Shown one piece after another: positions 7,556 through 17,400 of a stretch of DNA of 64,000 nt. A program made the position numbers and the translations under genes. The first letter of the stretch is position 1. Each line of letters opens with the position of its first letter. Below the pieces are notes generated by a model that did no database searches, was not told the origin of the DNA, and worked only from the letters and a program-made list of their open reading frames with translations. Source of the DNA: Streptomyces cyaneus (GTDB lineage Bacteria; Actinomycetota; Actinomycetes; Streptomycetales; Streptomycetaceae); contig NZ_RQJW01000010.1 of assembly GCF_004028635.1 (NCBI RefSeq), positions 248,001 to 312,000 of the forward strand, in the 5' to 3' direction.

Positions 7556-9247
7556 TCAGGGCAGAAGTTCGATCACGTCGTACGACACGCCGGCGCTGAG
7601 GTAGGCGCTGCCGCCGGAGCCGCTGACGATGTCGAGGGTCAACTCCTGGTAGGTATCCGGTGACTTGAGCCAGGCGCTCGCCGGAACGGCGTAGCTGTAG
7701 GTGTGGTTGTTGCCCCGGTAGGAGCCCACGGTCAGGGAGCGGGTCGTCGGCTCCTTGGCGGGCGCGGGGAGGGCCGAGACCCAGTCGTTGACCCCAATTC
7801 GCGGCCTGCCGTTCGCGAACGCCGTGGTGATGCCGATGTTGAGGGTGTGGCCGGAGGTCAGCTGCTGGGCGGTGAGCTTGAAGCGGATCTTCAGGCGGTT
7901 GTTGATGCCCGCCCACTGGTAGCAGGGGAAGTCCGCGACGTGCGAGTCACCCACCGTGTGGACGGCGCCGGTCCAGGGCCTGGCCCGTACGTCGGCGGGG
8001 TGCATTGTGGTCATCAGCGAGGCGTTCTTGAAGCCGCGCGGGGTGCCGCTCCAGTCGCCGATCCGCCAGATCGCCGGCTTCCTGCTCGGGTCGGCGCTGA
8101 TCGCCAGGGTGTGCAGTGGGGTCGTCCGCCCGGCGCTGACGGTGACCCGTGTGGTGTGCACCGCCAGTTCTTCCTTGTAGACGGTGAGCGTGTAGGTGCC
8201 GGGGAGCATGTACGGGGACTTGAAACGCCCTGTGGCCGGGTCGGCGTGGGCCCAGTACTGCGCCTCGGCGTTGGCGAAGCCGACGGTGTAGGCGTACGCC
8301 TTGTCCCGCCCGGTGATGCCGACCCCCGCGACCCGGCCGCGGCCGCTGCGGCCGACCCAGCCGGCCAGGCCCAGGCTGTCGACCCAGGAGGTGTCGATAC
8401 GGTCGTGGCGCAGCGAGTCAGCGGGCGCTCCGCCGTCGGTGAAGGCCAGGACGTACGGGCCCTGGAGGCCGAAGCGCATCGGCTCGGTCTGGTTCTCGCC
8501 GTAATAGAGGATCTCGTAGAGACCGGCGCCGTCCTCGTAGCGGTGGCGCATGAGCGAGCGGTAGAACGGGCCGCCGGATGCCTTCTCGTGGTTGCTGCGC
8601 ACCATCCACATGCCGACCTTGCCGGTGCTCCAGCCGACGTGGTCGTAGTCGATGACGCGCTGGTTGGAGTAGTGCTTGGAGCGGGTGGTGCCGTTCGGCT
8701 TGCGGCGGATGTCCTGTGCCTCGAGCAGGGTGTCGGTTCGGGCGTCCCAGGAGTCGGGATCGTTGTTGGGGAACAGGCCGGGCCTGACGCGGACGATGTA
8801 GCGGGTGGCGGTGATGGAGCCGTCCGCCTTGTTCGTCCACAGGTAGACGTTGTTCTCGCCGCGCCGGGCGGCGTAGTAGTGGCGCATCGAGCCGTGCACG
8901 ACGGTGATCAGGATCGTGTCACCGGTCTTACGGATACTCACGGACGACGCCCCGAGGCCCGTCTCGACGTGGGAGTTCCGGTTGCCGTAGCCCTGGTATT
9001 CGGTGCCCTTGTACACCAGCGAGGTCAGGTCGCCGTTACGACGGTCGACCTTGAAGACCAGGTCGGCTCCGGTGTCGACCACGTACGCGCGCCCGTCGTC
9101 GCGGTATCCGAAGGCCGATGTGGCCGCGTCGGCGCCTGCGACGAGTGGTCCGGCGACGGCGGCGCCTCCGGCGAGGGCGAGGCCGCCGACGGCGGTTCTG
9201 CGGAGGGCGTCTCGGCGGGTCAGGTGTCGGCGGGCGTGCTGGGGCAT
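7556..9247 (-). CDS. Rhamnogalacturonan lyase, PL4-like
   Basis: A 563-residue exported enzyme with a Tat signal (TRRDALRRTAVGGLALAGG, cleavage near GADA-A). The three-part PL4 layout is visible: an N-terminal beta-sandwich catalytic domain (about 45-320), an FN3-like domain (about 325-400, with SPYMLPGTYTLTVYKEEL) and a C-terminal jelly-roll CBM-like domain (about 400-563, beginning IWRIGDWSGTPRGFKN). The segment KHYSNQRVIDYDHVGW (Lys near 190, His near 202) corresponds to the region holding the catalytic Lys/His of fungal RGL4. PL4 enzymes cleave the rhamnose-galacturonate backbone of rhamnogalacturonan I by beta-elimination. It lies 59 bases after the deacetylase gene, probably in the same transcript. 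Confidence 0.85.
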   Translation of the reverse strand: MPQHARRHLTRRDALRRTAVGGLALAGGAAVAGPLVAGADAATSAFGYRDDGRAYVVDTGADLVFKVDRRNGDLTSLVYKGTEYQGYGNRNSHVETGLGASSVSIRKTGDTILITVVHGSMRHYYAARRGENNVYLWTNKADGSITATRYIVRVRPGLFPNNDPDSWDARTDTLLEAQDIRRKPNGTTRSKHYSNQRVIDYDHVGWSTGKVGMWMVRSNHEKASGGPFYRSLMRHRYEDGAGLYEILYYGENQTEPMRFGLQGPYVLAFTDGGAPADSLRHDRIDTSWVDSLGLAGWVGRSGRGRVAGVGITGRDKAYAYTVGFANAEAQYWAHADPATGRFKSPYMLPGTYTLTVYKEELAVHTTRVTVSAGRTTPLHTLAISADPSRKPAIWRIGDWSGTPRGFKNASLMTTMHPADVRARPWTGAVHTVGDSHVADFPCYQWAGINNRLKIRFKLTAQQLTSGHTLNIGITTAFANGRPRIGVNDWVSALPAPAKEPTTRSLTVGSYRGNNHTYSYAVPASAWLKSPDTYQELTLDIVSGSGGSAYLSAGVSYDVIELLP

Positions 9248-9306
9248 GAGTGTTCCGTTTCGTGCGGACGGGGATTTCGGCGTACGAGGATGAGGGCGTG
9301 GTGCGC

Positions 9307-10746
9307 TCAGAGGGTGGCGCGCAGGTGGCTGACGGTGACGAAGTGGTAGCCCTGGGCGGTCAGCGTGCGCAGGATCTGCGGGACCGCGGCGACCGACGTG
9401 GGGTGGATGTCATGCATCAGGACGACGTTGTTGCGCTGCGTCTTGCCGATGACGGTCTGGGCGACCTTGGCGGCGTCGCGGTATTTCCAGTCCTCGGTGT
9501 CCACGTCCCACAGCACGGGGGAGAGGCGGGTGGCGGCCCGGACCTTGTCGTCGATGGCGCCGTAGGGCGGGCGGAAGACGGTCGGGGTCTTGCCGGTGGC
9601 GGCCTTGATGGCGGCGCTGGTGCGGCCCAGCTGGGAGGCGATCTGCTCGGGGGTGAGCTTGGTGAGGTCGGGGTGGTTCCAGGAGTGGTTGCCGACCTCG
9701 TGTCCGGCGCGGGCCTCGGCGCGGACCAGTCCGGGGTGGGCGGCGACGTTCTGACCGACGGTGAAGAAGGTGGCGCGGGCCTTGTACTGCGCCAGGTAGG
9801 TCAGCAGGGTCGCGGTATCCGGCGCGGCCGGTCCGTCGTCGAAGGTCAGCGCTATGCACTTGACCTTCTTGCAGTCGGTGTCGTCGTCGCCGGAGGCGGT
9901 GTGGGTGGGCACGGCCGGCTCGGGGACGTGTGCCGCGCCCAGGTCGAGCGAACCGCTGGGCTTCACGGTCTGCCGCTGGACACGCTTGCCGAACGCGGAC
10001 AACCAGGGGGTGATCGTCTTCTTGGGCAGGGTCACCAGGTAGCTCCCGGCGGCCGGGGCGCCCACGTCGCCGCGGTCGAAGGTCACCCGCAGTGAGCCGA
10101 CGGCGGTGAAGTCCATGCCGTCCAGGACAGAGGCGCGGGACGCCGGATCGGAGAACAGGTCGTCGAGCGCGGCGGCGTCGACGCCTTCGCGCCCCTCGAG
10201 CCGATCCTTCAATGCGGCGACGAAGGCGTCCTGGGAGCCGTCGGCGACGAGCCCGAGGGCCGTGCGGTACTCGCCGGCCTTGCCGTCGTACCAGTACGTC
10301 CTGGTCGTCACCCCGGACCCGGCGCCACTGGCGTCCTGGGTGGTGAGCCGGACGCCGAGAACGTCGCCGGAGGCGACCAGGAACTGGTAGCTGATGTTGA
10401 ACTCGCGGGCCTCCGCGTCACCCTCGCCGCCCTCGCACACCTGTGAGCGGAAGTCGGCCAGGCGCTTCTCCACGTCCTTCTTCATCGTGGCCGTCATCGC
10501 CTCCGCACCGGGCACGTCCGGATAGCTCGCCGCGTAGGGGCAGGAGCTCTGCTCGCTGCTGTCGCTGACGATCTCCAGGCCCTTGATCTTCGACGGGTCG
10601 ACGCTGCGGACGGGTGAGGGGCTGGGGTTGGCTCCGGGCCGGGCGCCGGAGGACGCCGAGGAGCCGTCCGATCCGGACGAGCAGGCCGCCGTGACGGCGA
10701 GAGTGCCGAGCATGAGAAGCGAGGGGAGCAGAGTGCGAGTGCGCAT
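9307..10746 (-). CDS. Lipoprotein polysaccharide deacetylase (NodB/CE4), copy 1
   Basis: A 479-residue lipoprotein with lipobox LAVTAAC. Residues about 50-280 form an RsiV/DUF3298-like module (SDSSEQSSCPYAASYPDVPGAEA). Residues about 290-479 are a NodB deacetylase with the CE4 motifs TFDDGP, HSWNHP, RPPYG, DVDTEDW and LMHDIH, so the metal triad Asp-His-His and the catalytic residues are intact. The family removes N- or O-acetyl groups from glycans such as peptidoglycan, chitooligosaccharides or xylan. It is a close paralogue of the gene at 12053-13501, with near-identical C-termini. It heads a likely unit with the PL4 lyase, so acetylated pectin is a possible substrate (inference). Confidence 0.88.
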   Translation of the reverse strand: MRTRTLLPSLLMLGTLAVTAACSSGSDGSSASSGARPGANPSPSPVRSVDPSKIKGLEIVSDSSEQSSCPYAASYPDVPGAEAMTATMKKDVEKRLADFRSQVCEGGEGDAEAREFNISYQFLVASGDVLGVRLTTQDASGAGSGVTTRTYWYDGKAGEYRTALGLVADGSQDAFVAALKDRLEGREGVDAAALDDLFSDPASRASVLDGMDFTAVGSLRVTFDRGDVGAPAAGSYLVTLPKKTITPWLSAFGKRVQRQTVKPSGSLDLGAAHVPEPAVPTHTASGDDDTDCKKVKCIALTFDDGPAAPDTATLLTYLAQYKARATFFTVGQNVAAHPGLVRAEARAGHEVGNHSWNHPDLTKLTPEQIASQLGRTSAAIKAATGKTPTVFRPPYGAIDDKVRAATRLSPVLWDVDTEDWKYRDAAKVAQTVIGKTQRNNVVLMHDIHPTSVAAVPQILRTLTAQGYHFVTVSHLRATL

Positions 10747-10835
10747 GAGACCAGAACCTGACTGAGGGGAATGTGCGGACGCCGCCGATGGGGCGCCGCG
10801 GTCGTTCTGGTCATGGATCGTGCTGGGCAGAGGTA

Positions 10836-10868
10836 TTTTTCAGCGACCCGCAGAGTCACCCTGAAAAA
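10836..10868. other. Inverted repeat upstream of deacetylase copy 1
   Basis: TTTTTCAG (10836-10843) and CTGAAAAA (10861-10868) form a perfect 8-bp stem with a 17-base loop between the WD40 remnant and the deacetylase start. It is too AT-rich for a standard intrinsic terminator and could be an operator or a weak terminator. Confidence 0.35.
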
Positions 10869-10905
10869 ACCAGCCCAGGTCGTTTTCTAGCGATTTTCAG
10901 ATACT

Positions 10906-11935
10906 TCAGTCGCGTTTGGGGCGCACCTGCTCGTACGGTGCGTCAGGGTCATAGGTCCACCACTGCGCCTCGGTCAGTCCGCCGCCGGCGCCGCGAGCGC
11001 CCCCACCGCCTCTGGCTCGCCCTGGGTGGCCGTGTCGGAGGTGTCGGCCAGCGCGCCCGTACGGTGCCGTAGGCCGCCGTCCCACAGCCGCGCGGCCAGT
11101 ACGTCCCGGACAGACCACGCACGGTCCTCGATCGCCGGTGGTCGCGGGTGTCCCAGACTTCCGTCATGGAGCTGGCAACGCGGCCGGCCGGCAGCATGCG
11201 CCCGCCGGCCCCAGAGTGAGTGTGGTGGCCGGTCGGTCGGCAGCGCTGGAGGCGTCGAGGACCGTACGCACCTTGTGTGCCCGTACGTCCCACACGGAGA
11301 AGCGCAGCCGTAGTGAGCCGTGCGAGGAGACGGTGTCGGTGACGGCCAGCGTCGCCGTCCGGGCTGAAGGCCGGCAAGGGGAGGTTCTCGGCGGCGTGCT
11401 TGGCAGCGCGCCGAGTAGCGCATGGGTGAGGACACCGCTCGTTCGCGTGGGACACAACTGGAAGCGGTAGCCACCGCCGGGGGTGACGGTGGCCAGGGCG
11501 GCGCCATCCGGGCTGAGCAGGCTCGCGTCGGCCGGAGTGCTCTGCCACCGAGGGGTGGGGCGGTCGGTCAGGTCGAAGGCGCGGACCGTGGTGCCGTCGA
11601 GGTAGCGCAGGAGGCGAAGCTTGCCCGGGTCCCAGGTCAGCCCGGTGGCCTCGCCCTTGGAAAGCGGCCGGGCGACGGACCAGTGTCCCGCCGTTGGACA
11701 GTCTCGGTAAGCGCGCCGGGGTGGTGCGCAGTGCCGGGTGCCGGGGCCTGAAGTGCCTCGCCCGCCAGCTCGGCGTCGGAGGTGTGACGCACGAGGCCCA
11801 CGCGTCCAGTCCGATGCCGGCCCCGAGCGCCGCCGCGCCGACGAGGAGGCTGGTGAGGGGTCGGCTCGCAACTACCAGGAGGGCACGCAGATGAGCAGTC
11901 CGCGCCTGCGCCGCTATGACGACCTCGCGTTTCAT
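10906..11935 (-). pseudogene. Decayed WD40-repeat protein (nSTAND/WD40 type)
   Basis: Pieces of one WD40 gene can be read in order only by changing frame. First comes an N-terminal hydrophobic segment (TAHLRALLVVASRPLTSLL, VGAAALGAGIGLDAWA). Then come GEATGLTWDP and GTTVRAFDLTDRPTPRWQS, then LLSPDGAALATVTPGGGYRFQL, then FSPDGD and LRLRFSVWDVRAHKVRTVLD. The last piece is LTEAQWWTYDPDAPYEQ, a C-terminal tail typical of Streptomyces WD40 proteins. At least three frameshifts separate these pieces, so the gene is dead. Intact relatives are large NTPase-propeller proteins. It lies between two paralogous deacetylases. Confidence 0.7.
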
Positions 11936-12052
11936 GCGTCCGGCGCGCTCTTCCTGCTGCCCACGACGTCTTGACCCGTCTTGCGGAAAACGCCCGCCCT
12001 GTGAGGCTGCCCGCAGGGCACGTCGGCCCGAAACGCCAGGCTGCCTCACGGC

Positions 12053-13501
12053 TCAGAGGGTGGCGCGCAGGTGGCTGACCGTGACGAAGTGGTAGCCGCG
12101 GGCGGTGAGGGTGCGCAGGACCTCGGGGATGGCGGCGACCGAGGTGGGGTGGATGTCGTGGACCAGGACGACGTCGTTGGGTTCGGCCTGGGAGATGACG
12201 GTCTGGGCGACCTTGGCGGGGTCGTGGGACTTCCAGTCCAGGGTGTCCACGTCCCACAGGGCGGGGGAGAGGCTGGTGGCCGCCTTGACCCTGTCGTCCA
12301 TCGCGCCGTACGGCGGGCGGAACAGCGTCGGTTCCTTGCCCGTGGCGTCCTTGATCGCCGCGTTGGTGCGTTCCAGCTGGGAGCGAATCTGCGTGGGGGT
12401 GAGGTTGGTGAGGACCGGGTGGTTCCAGGAGTGGTTGGCTATCTCGTGGCCGGACTGCACCTCGGCGCGCACGATGTCCGGGTGGGTGGCGACGTTCTGG
12501 CCGACGACGAAGAAGGTGGCCCGCGCCTTGTACTGGGCGAGGTACTTGAGCAGCGTTCCCGTCTCCGGGGCGGCGGGGCCGTCATCGAAGGTCAAGGCGA
12601 TGCACTTGACCTTCGAGCAGTCCGTCGGATCCTCGCCGGGGTCAGGCTGGGCGGCGACGGTCGGGGCGGGGGTATGGGCGGCACCGAGGTCGAGCTTGTC
12701 GTCAGGGGCGGTGGTCTGCCGCTGGGCGCGGGTGCCGAAGTCGGAAAGCCACGGGGTGACGGTCGCCTCGGGGAGGGTGACGGAGATGCGGCCGGCCGGG
12801 GGGACGCCCACGGTGCCGCGGTCGAAGTCCACCTTCAGATCGCCGTCGGCGGTGAAGGCCATGTCGTCCAGGTAGGCGTCGGGGTCGTCCAGCGCCGTGA
12901 CGGTCTCCGGAGTGACTCCCTCCCGCTTCTCCAGGCGCTTCTTCACGGCCGCGACGAAGGCGTCACGGGAGCCGTCCGCGATGAGGCCCGGGGACGGCCG
13001 GTACCGCTTGGCGGCACCGTCGTACCAGTACGCCTCGGTGCCCACGCCATCCGCGTTCGACGTACGGTCGAGCGTCGTCAGCCGGACGCCCAGTACGTCG
13101 CTGGAGGCCACGAGGAACGAGAAGCTGACGTTCAGCTCGGGGCCCTCCAAGCCGTCCATGCCGCCGCAGCCTGTGGCCTGGCTGTCGGTGTCCTCGCCGA
13201 GGAAGACCTCGAGGCGTTCCCCCACGTCCTTCTTCATCGCGGCCGTCATCGTGTCGGCGCCGGGGACGTCGGGGTAACTCGTGGCCCAGGGGCAGGACCG
13301 GTCGGTGCTGCTGTCGCTGACGATGCTGACGCCCTTGAGCTTGGTCAGGTCGACCTGGGTGCCGGTGTCGTTGCCTCGGGTCCGGGACGGGTTGTCCGGG
13401 GAGGGCGCGGAGTCCGCCGGGGAGGAGCCGGTGGAGCAGGCGCCCGTGAGGGCGAGCGAGCCGAGCAGGAAAAGCACGGGGGCGAGGGCGTGTCGAGGCA
13501 T
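12053..13501 (-). CDS. Lipoprotein polysaccharide deacetylase (NodB/CE4), copy 2
   Basis: A 482-residue lipoprotein with lipobox LALTGAC and the same two-module layout as copy 1: an RsiV-like domain (SDSSTDRSCPWATSYPDVPGADT) and a NodB domain from about residue 295. All CE4 motifs are intact (TFDDGP, HSWNHP, RPPYGAMDD, DVDTLDW, LVHDIHP). The terminal FVTVSHLRATL is identical to copy 1, and about the first 30 bases at the 3' ends of the two genes are nearly the same. It was probably produced by tandem duplication, with the intervening WD40 gene captured or inserted. The region upstream to 13630 is AT-richer and likely holds its promoter, but no clear -35/-10 pair is visible. Confidence 0.88.
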   Translation of the reverse strand: MPRHALAPVLFLLGSLALTGACSTGSSPADSAPSPDNPSRTRGNDTGTQVDLTKLKGVSIVSDSSTDRSCPWATSYPDVPGADTMTAAMKKDVGERLEVFLGEDTDSQATGCGGMDGLEGPELNVSFSFLVASSDVLGVRLTTLDRTSNADGVGTEAYWYDGAAKRYRPSPGLIADGSRDAFVAAVKKRLEKREGVTPETVTALDDPDAYLDDMAFTADGDLKVDFDRGTVGVPPAGRISVTLPEATVTPWLSDFGTRAQRQTTAPDDKLDLGAAHTPAPTVAAQPDPGEDPTDCSKVKCIALTFDDGPAAPETGTLLKYLAQYKARATFFVVGQNVATHPDIVRAEVQSGHEIANHSWNHPVLTNLTPTQIRSQLERTNAAIKDATGKEPTLFRPPYGAMDDRVKAATSLSPALWDVDTLDWKSHDPAKVAQTVISQAEPNDVVLVHDIHPTSVAAIPEVLRTLTARGYHFVTVSHLRATL

Positions 13502-14337
13502 ACGTGAACCTGGGTCCGTGAGGTGCCGGGGGGCATGAGTGCGGGCGCGCGGTGCACGAGCTGTCGCGGCGCTGCGACGTCCCGCTGCGGGTGCCTTGCG
13601 ATGGGCAAGGGCTTTCTTTTTGCCGGGTCAAGCTATGTTTTCGGCCGGTCTCCCGCAATCCTCTTGGCCGCCGCCGGAGCGGATGTGACCACTCTCTCTC
13701 CGGCCAAGCTGCCGGACGCCCCATGCATCGCGCGAGAAGGCGCCCGAGTCGTGCTGTGGGGGCGGCCCACGCACGGGTTCAGCGGTCCGGCGGAGCTGCT
13801 GACCGATCCGCGGACGCCCAAGACTCTGACGCAGTCCGATGGGACCCCCGTCACCGTGCCCCCGATCGCTGCCCGAGGTCCTCCCACCTCCGGGCCTGCG
13901 GCCGGGCTCACCACCGCCACACTCGTGGTGCGACGGCCACCGATCGACACGTCACACCGTCCGGGGCTATTTCGTCATTCCGGCGGACGCGGTGAAGCTG
14001 CCGAACGGCGACTGGCTGGACCGCCGACTGTCCGCCATCACACAGCTCGTCGCCGGCGGCTACCACGACGCGCACCGCGAGTCGCTGCCGCTTGTCGTGC
14101 CGTAGTTGGAAAGGCGGGCCGGGCCTGTTGGAGCGAAGCCGAGAGGGGCGGGGGAGGCGTAGACCCTGCCGGTCCGCTGGTTGACGGCGAGGCCCGCCGG
14201 GCGGGCACCCTCGACGGTGCCGCGCTCCTTCTCCTTGCAGATACGCATCCCCAGCCCCCACCACGGTGGTCGGCGAGGCTGGGAGTCTGGTACGCACGTG
14301 GAGAGGGCCGCGACCGGGTGTCGTGACCCTCTCTCGG
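13502..14337. other. Non-coding region with degraded gene pieces
   Basis: No intact gene is visible in 836 bases. On the plus strand, protein-like pieces occur in two frames: VTTLSPAKLPDAPCIAREGARVVLWGRPTHGF near 13687-13790, and GYFVIPADAVKLPNGDWLDR then LSAITQLVAGGYHDAHRESLPLVVP ending at 14105. They may come from one frameshifted gene that I do not recognise. On the minus strand a beta-propeller remnant is listed separately. Confidence 0.35.
14060..14248 (-). pseudogene. YVTN/NHL-like beta-propeller remnant
   Basis: The phrase GTVEGARPAGLAVNQRTGRVYAS resembles one blade of a YVTN-type beta-propeller (GxxPxGVAVNPxTGxVYV). Only one blade is readable before the frame degenerates, and no start or export signal accompanies it. 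It is probably a fragment of a lost surface propeller protein. Confidence 0.3.
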
Positions 14338-14358
14338 GGCCCTGCGTGGAGCAGGGCC
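14338..14358 (-). terminator. Terminator of sugar operon 1
   Basis: A perfect 8-bp stem (14338-14345 with 14351-14358) with a 5-base loop lies 46 bases after the stop of the last gene of the leftward operon. Confidence 0.6.
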
Positions 14359-14404
14359 TGTTTCTACCGGGGTGGCCGGGGGACTCAGCGGGATCCGCTG
14401 CTGG

Positions 14405-17400
14405 TCAGTCCTTGCCGGTGAGCCGCCAGATCTGGTTCTTCTTGGTGGTCAGGGTGCTGCCGGTGTCGCATGTCCATTGGTGGATGAGGGCGCCGGGCGC
14501 GGTGGAGATGGTGCTGACGTCGACGCACTTGCCGCTGTTCACGGCGACGAGCTGGTAGTCGTGGCTGTTGCCGAGCGCGGTCACCGCGTTCAGCTTGAAC
14601 CGTTGGTTGGTGCCCCCGTGGCAGGTCCACTGCTGGACGGCGGCGCCGTTGGCGGTGGAGTACGCGGAGATGTCGAGGCACTTGCCGCTGGAGTGGTTGA
14701 CAACGGTGTAGGTGTCGGCCGCGCCGCTGACGGGGTGGAAGTCGAAGACCTGTTCCTGGCCGCTGCCGCAGGTGTTCTGCTGGTACTGGGTGCCGTCGGC
14801 GGTGGACTGGGCGGGGTCTTCGAGGCAGAGCGAGCTGTGCTGGGCGACGGCCGTGGAGGAGAAGCCGGACGAGGCACCGATGTGCAGGTTCTGCGGGGCG
14901 AAGGAGACTTCGTCGAGGTTGGGCGCGGAGCTGGAGCGCATGGGCTTTCCGACGTCGCTGCCGCCGCCGGAGTGGACCAGGCCGATGGTGGTCCCGTCGG
15001 AGTTGTAGAGCTGCGAGGCGGTGAACTTGACCGTGTTGGCACCCTTGTTGAGAGTCACGGGGACGGTGTGGGTGGCGAACTGGTTCCAGTGCAAGGTGTT
15101 GGCGAAGTTGACGCGCTTGGCGGAGCCGCCGTTCACGCTGACGTCGGCGTGCTCGACCATGATGTCGGGGTTGCCGTAGTAGGGGGTCAGCATCTCGTGG
15201 TTGGCGTACCTCATGGTCATGGCGTAGGTGCCGGCCTCGGGCGCGTTGACGTTGAGGGTGAGGGAGTTGGCGCTTCCGTTGCCGATGCCGGTGACGACGC
15301 CGCCGTTGGCCTGGGTGTAGGTGGTGTCGGCGGCCGCGGTGCCTGTGAGGGTGCCGTTCTCGGCCTGGTAGGTGACGACGTTATCGGTGGTGACGGCGTC
15401 GGTGGCGCTGAACGGGGTGACGGCCAGGCGGTCGAGGGCGAGGGTGCCGCCGGTGCCGGTCACCTTGACCTTGTTGATGCCCTCGCTCAGGTACACCCGG
15501 TTGGTGGAGGTGGACCAGGCGGTGGGCGTCGCGCCGGAGAGCGTCTGGTCGTTGACGGTCTTGCCGTTGACGGTGAGGTCGGCCTGGCCGGTGTTGCGGA
15601 AGCGGGATGTCAGGTCCGCGTATCCGTCCCGGGCGGAGTAGACCCAGAAGGTCGCGGACTTGCCGCTCGTCAGGTTCACCGCACCGGCCCCGGACTGGCC
15701 CTGGGAGGTGTAGGTGGCGGTGCCGCTGTCGGAGAGAACGGCCTGCTCGGCCTCGTGGAGCGTGGTGCCCTGGACGTCGGCGTCCTTGTACGTCAGGTCG
15801 ATCTTGTCGATGATGGCGTCGCCGACGGTCGCCGCGCCGTTGTCACCGGTGGTGGCCAGGGTGATGGTGTGGCTGCCCGCGGTGAGGTGCACGGTGGTGT
15901 CGTCGTGCCCCCACACCACCCACTGGAAGCCCACCGGTATGTCGATCCGGTGCGAGGCGCCGCCGTCGACCCGTGCGTACACGTTCGTCGGGCCCTTGAC
16001 GGCGGATGCCGTGGTAGAGCTGTTGCCGAACACCGACAGGTTGTAGTCACCGGTGGTGGGAACGGAGACGGGGAAGGAGATCACCGTGGTGGAGCCGGTG
16101 CGCAGACCGCCGACGTCCTTGGTGCCCGAGGTGGCGAACTTGGCGACGTTGCCGGTGGTGCCCTCGGTGTTGATGTTGTATCCGCTGCCGCTGAGGGTGG
16201 CGTTCTCGGCCTCGTAGCTGGCTGACCAGGTGCTGTCGGAGGCGGTGGTGCTGCCGGTGCCGCCCGGGGAGACGATCACCTCGTACGCGGACATCGCGTC
16301 GAGGGTGATGGGGAGGGTGATCGAGCCGTCGGAGCCCACGGTGACGTCGACGTCGGAGAGCCGGGTCGGGGTGGCCGCCGCGCCGATGTAGCCGCTGTAG
16401 CGGTCCTGGAACACGCTGACGTGGACGGTGCTGCCGAAGACCGAGGAGGGGATGTTCTTGATGACCGTGTTGGAGTCACCGCTGGTGCCGCCGCCGGCGA
16501 GGATGACACGGGCCTGCTTCTTGGCCGTGTCGAGGCTCGCCAGGCCCTGGAGGGTGTAGGCGTCGTTGTTCGAGGCGCCGGTGACCTTGACTGTGTTGCC
16601 GCTCATGGAGCTGTACCAGTTGTACAGCCACCACTGGGCGTTGGGGGTGTTCTGGCCGGCGGCGGAGTCGCCGAGGTGGCCGTTGATGTTCCAGTACGGC
16701 AGGTTGCCGTCGACCTTCTTGTCCTCGATGGCCGAGATCCACTGCACCATCTGACCGGGGTCGGTGAGGTGGTACCGGTAGGCGTACTCGTTGAGGTTGA
16801 TCGGCAGCGGCGTGGTGATCCCCGCCGCGGTCTCCAGCGCGCGGTAGGAGTCGACCGTGCTGCGTACGGCCGCCGGGCTGCCCAAGGTGTGCCAGGTCAC
16901 GACGTCGGGCAGGCAGTTGTTGGCCTTGCAGTAGGTGAGGAAGCTGTTGAGGGCGGAGTCGGTGTAGCTGGAGTTGTTGGGGCCGGCCAGACGCGCCGCA
17001 GGCCAGATGCCCTTGATGAAGTCGTAGGTCTGCGCCCACTCGGCGTTGAACGCGGCCTGCGACCCTCCGTTGGTGCGCAGGCCCGGGAACCAGTTGCCGT
17101 CGGGCTCGTTGTACGGGACGAAGACGATCTGGTCCTTGTACGGGCTGGCCATCGCCTGCTCGACCTGGGTCTTCATGTATGCCTGGAATTCGGCGTAGCT
17201 GGCCCGTTCGTACGGCCACCTGCGGTACACGTCCGTCATGTAGATCATGACGTCTTTGCCGCCGCTGTCGACGAAGGGCTTGGCGACCTCCAGGGCGTCC
17301 GAACCTGTGTGCTGCTGTCCGTCCTGGTACTTGGTGTTGGTGGTCTGCAGCCCCATCCCCTCGATGAGGTTGTTCGTCGGTACCTCCGGGGCGGACAGGC

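Noticed and set aside
7703..9349. 548-codon plus-strand frame
   Set aside because: Antisense of the PL4 lyase; low-complexity Val/Gly/Asp composition.
12071..13507. 478-codon plus-strand frame over deacetylase copy 2
   Set aside because: No motif; the opposite strand encodes all CE4 motifs.
14372..16225. 617-codon plus-strand frame rich in Val and Gly
   Set aside because: It is the antisense of the CBM-ricin glycosidase and has no domain; a high-GC shadow.
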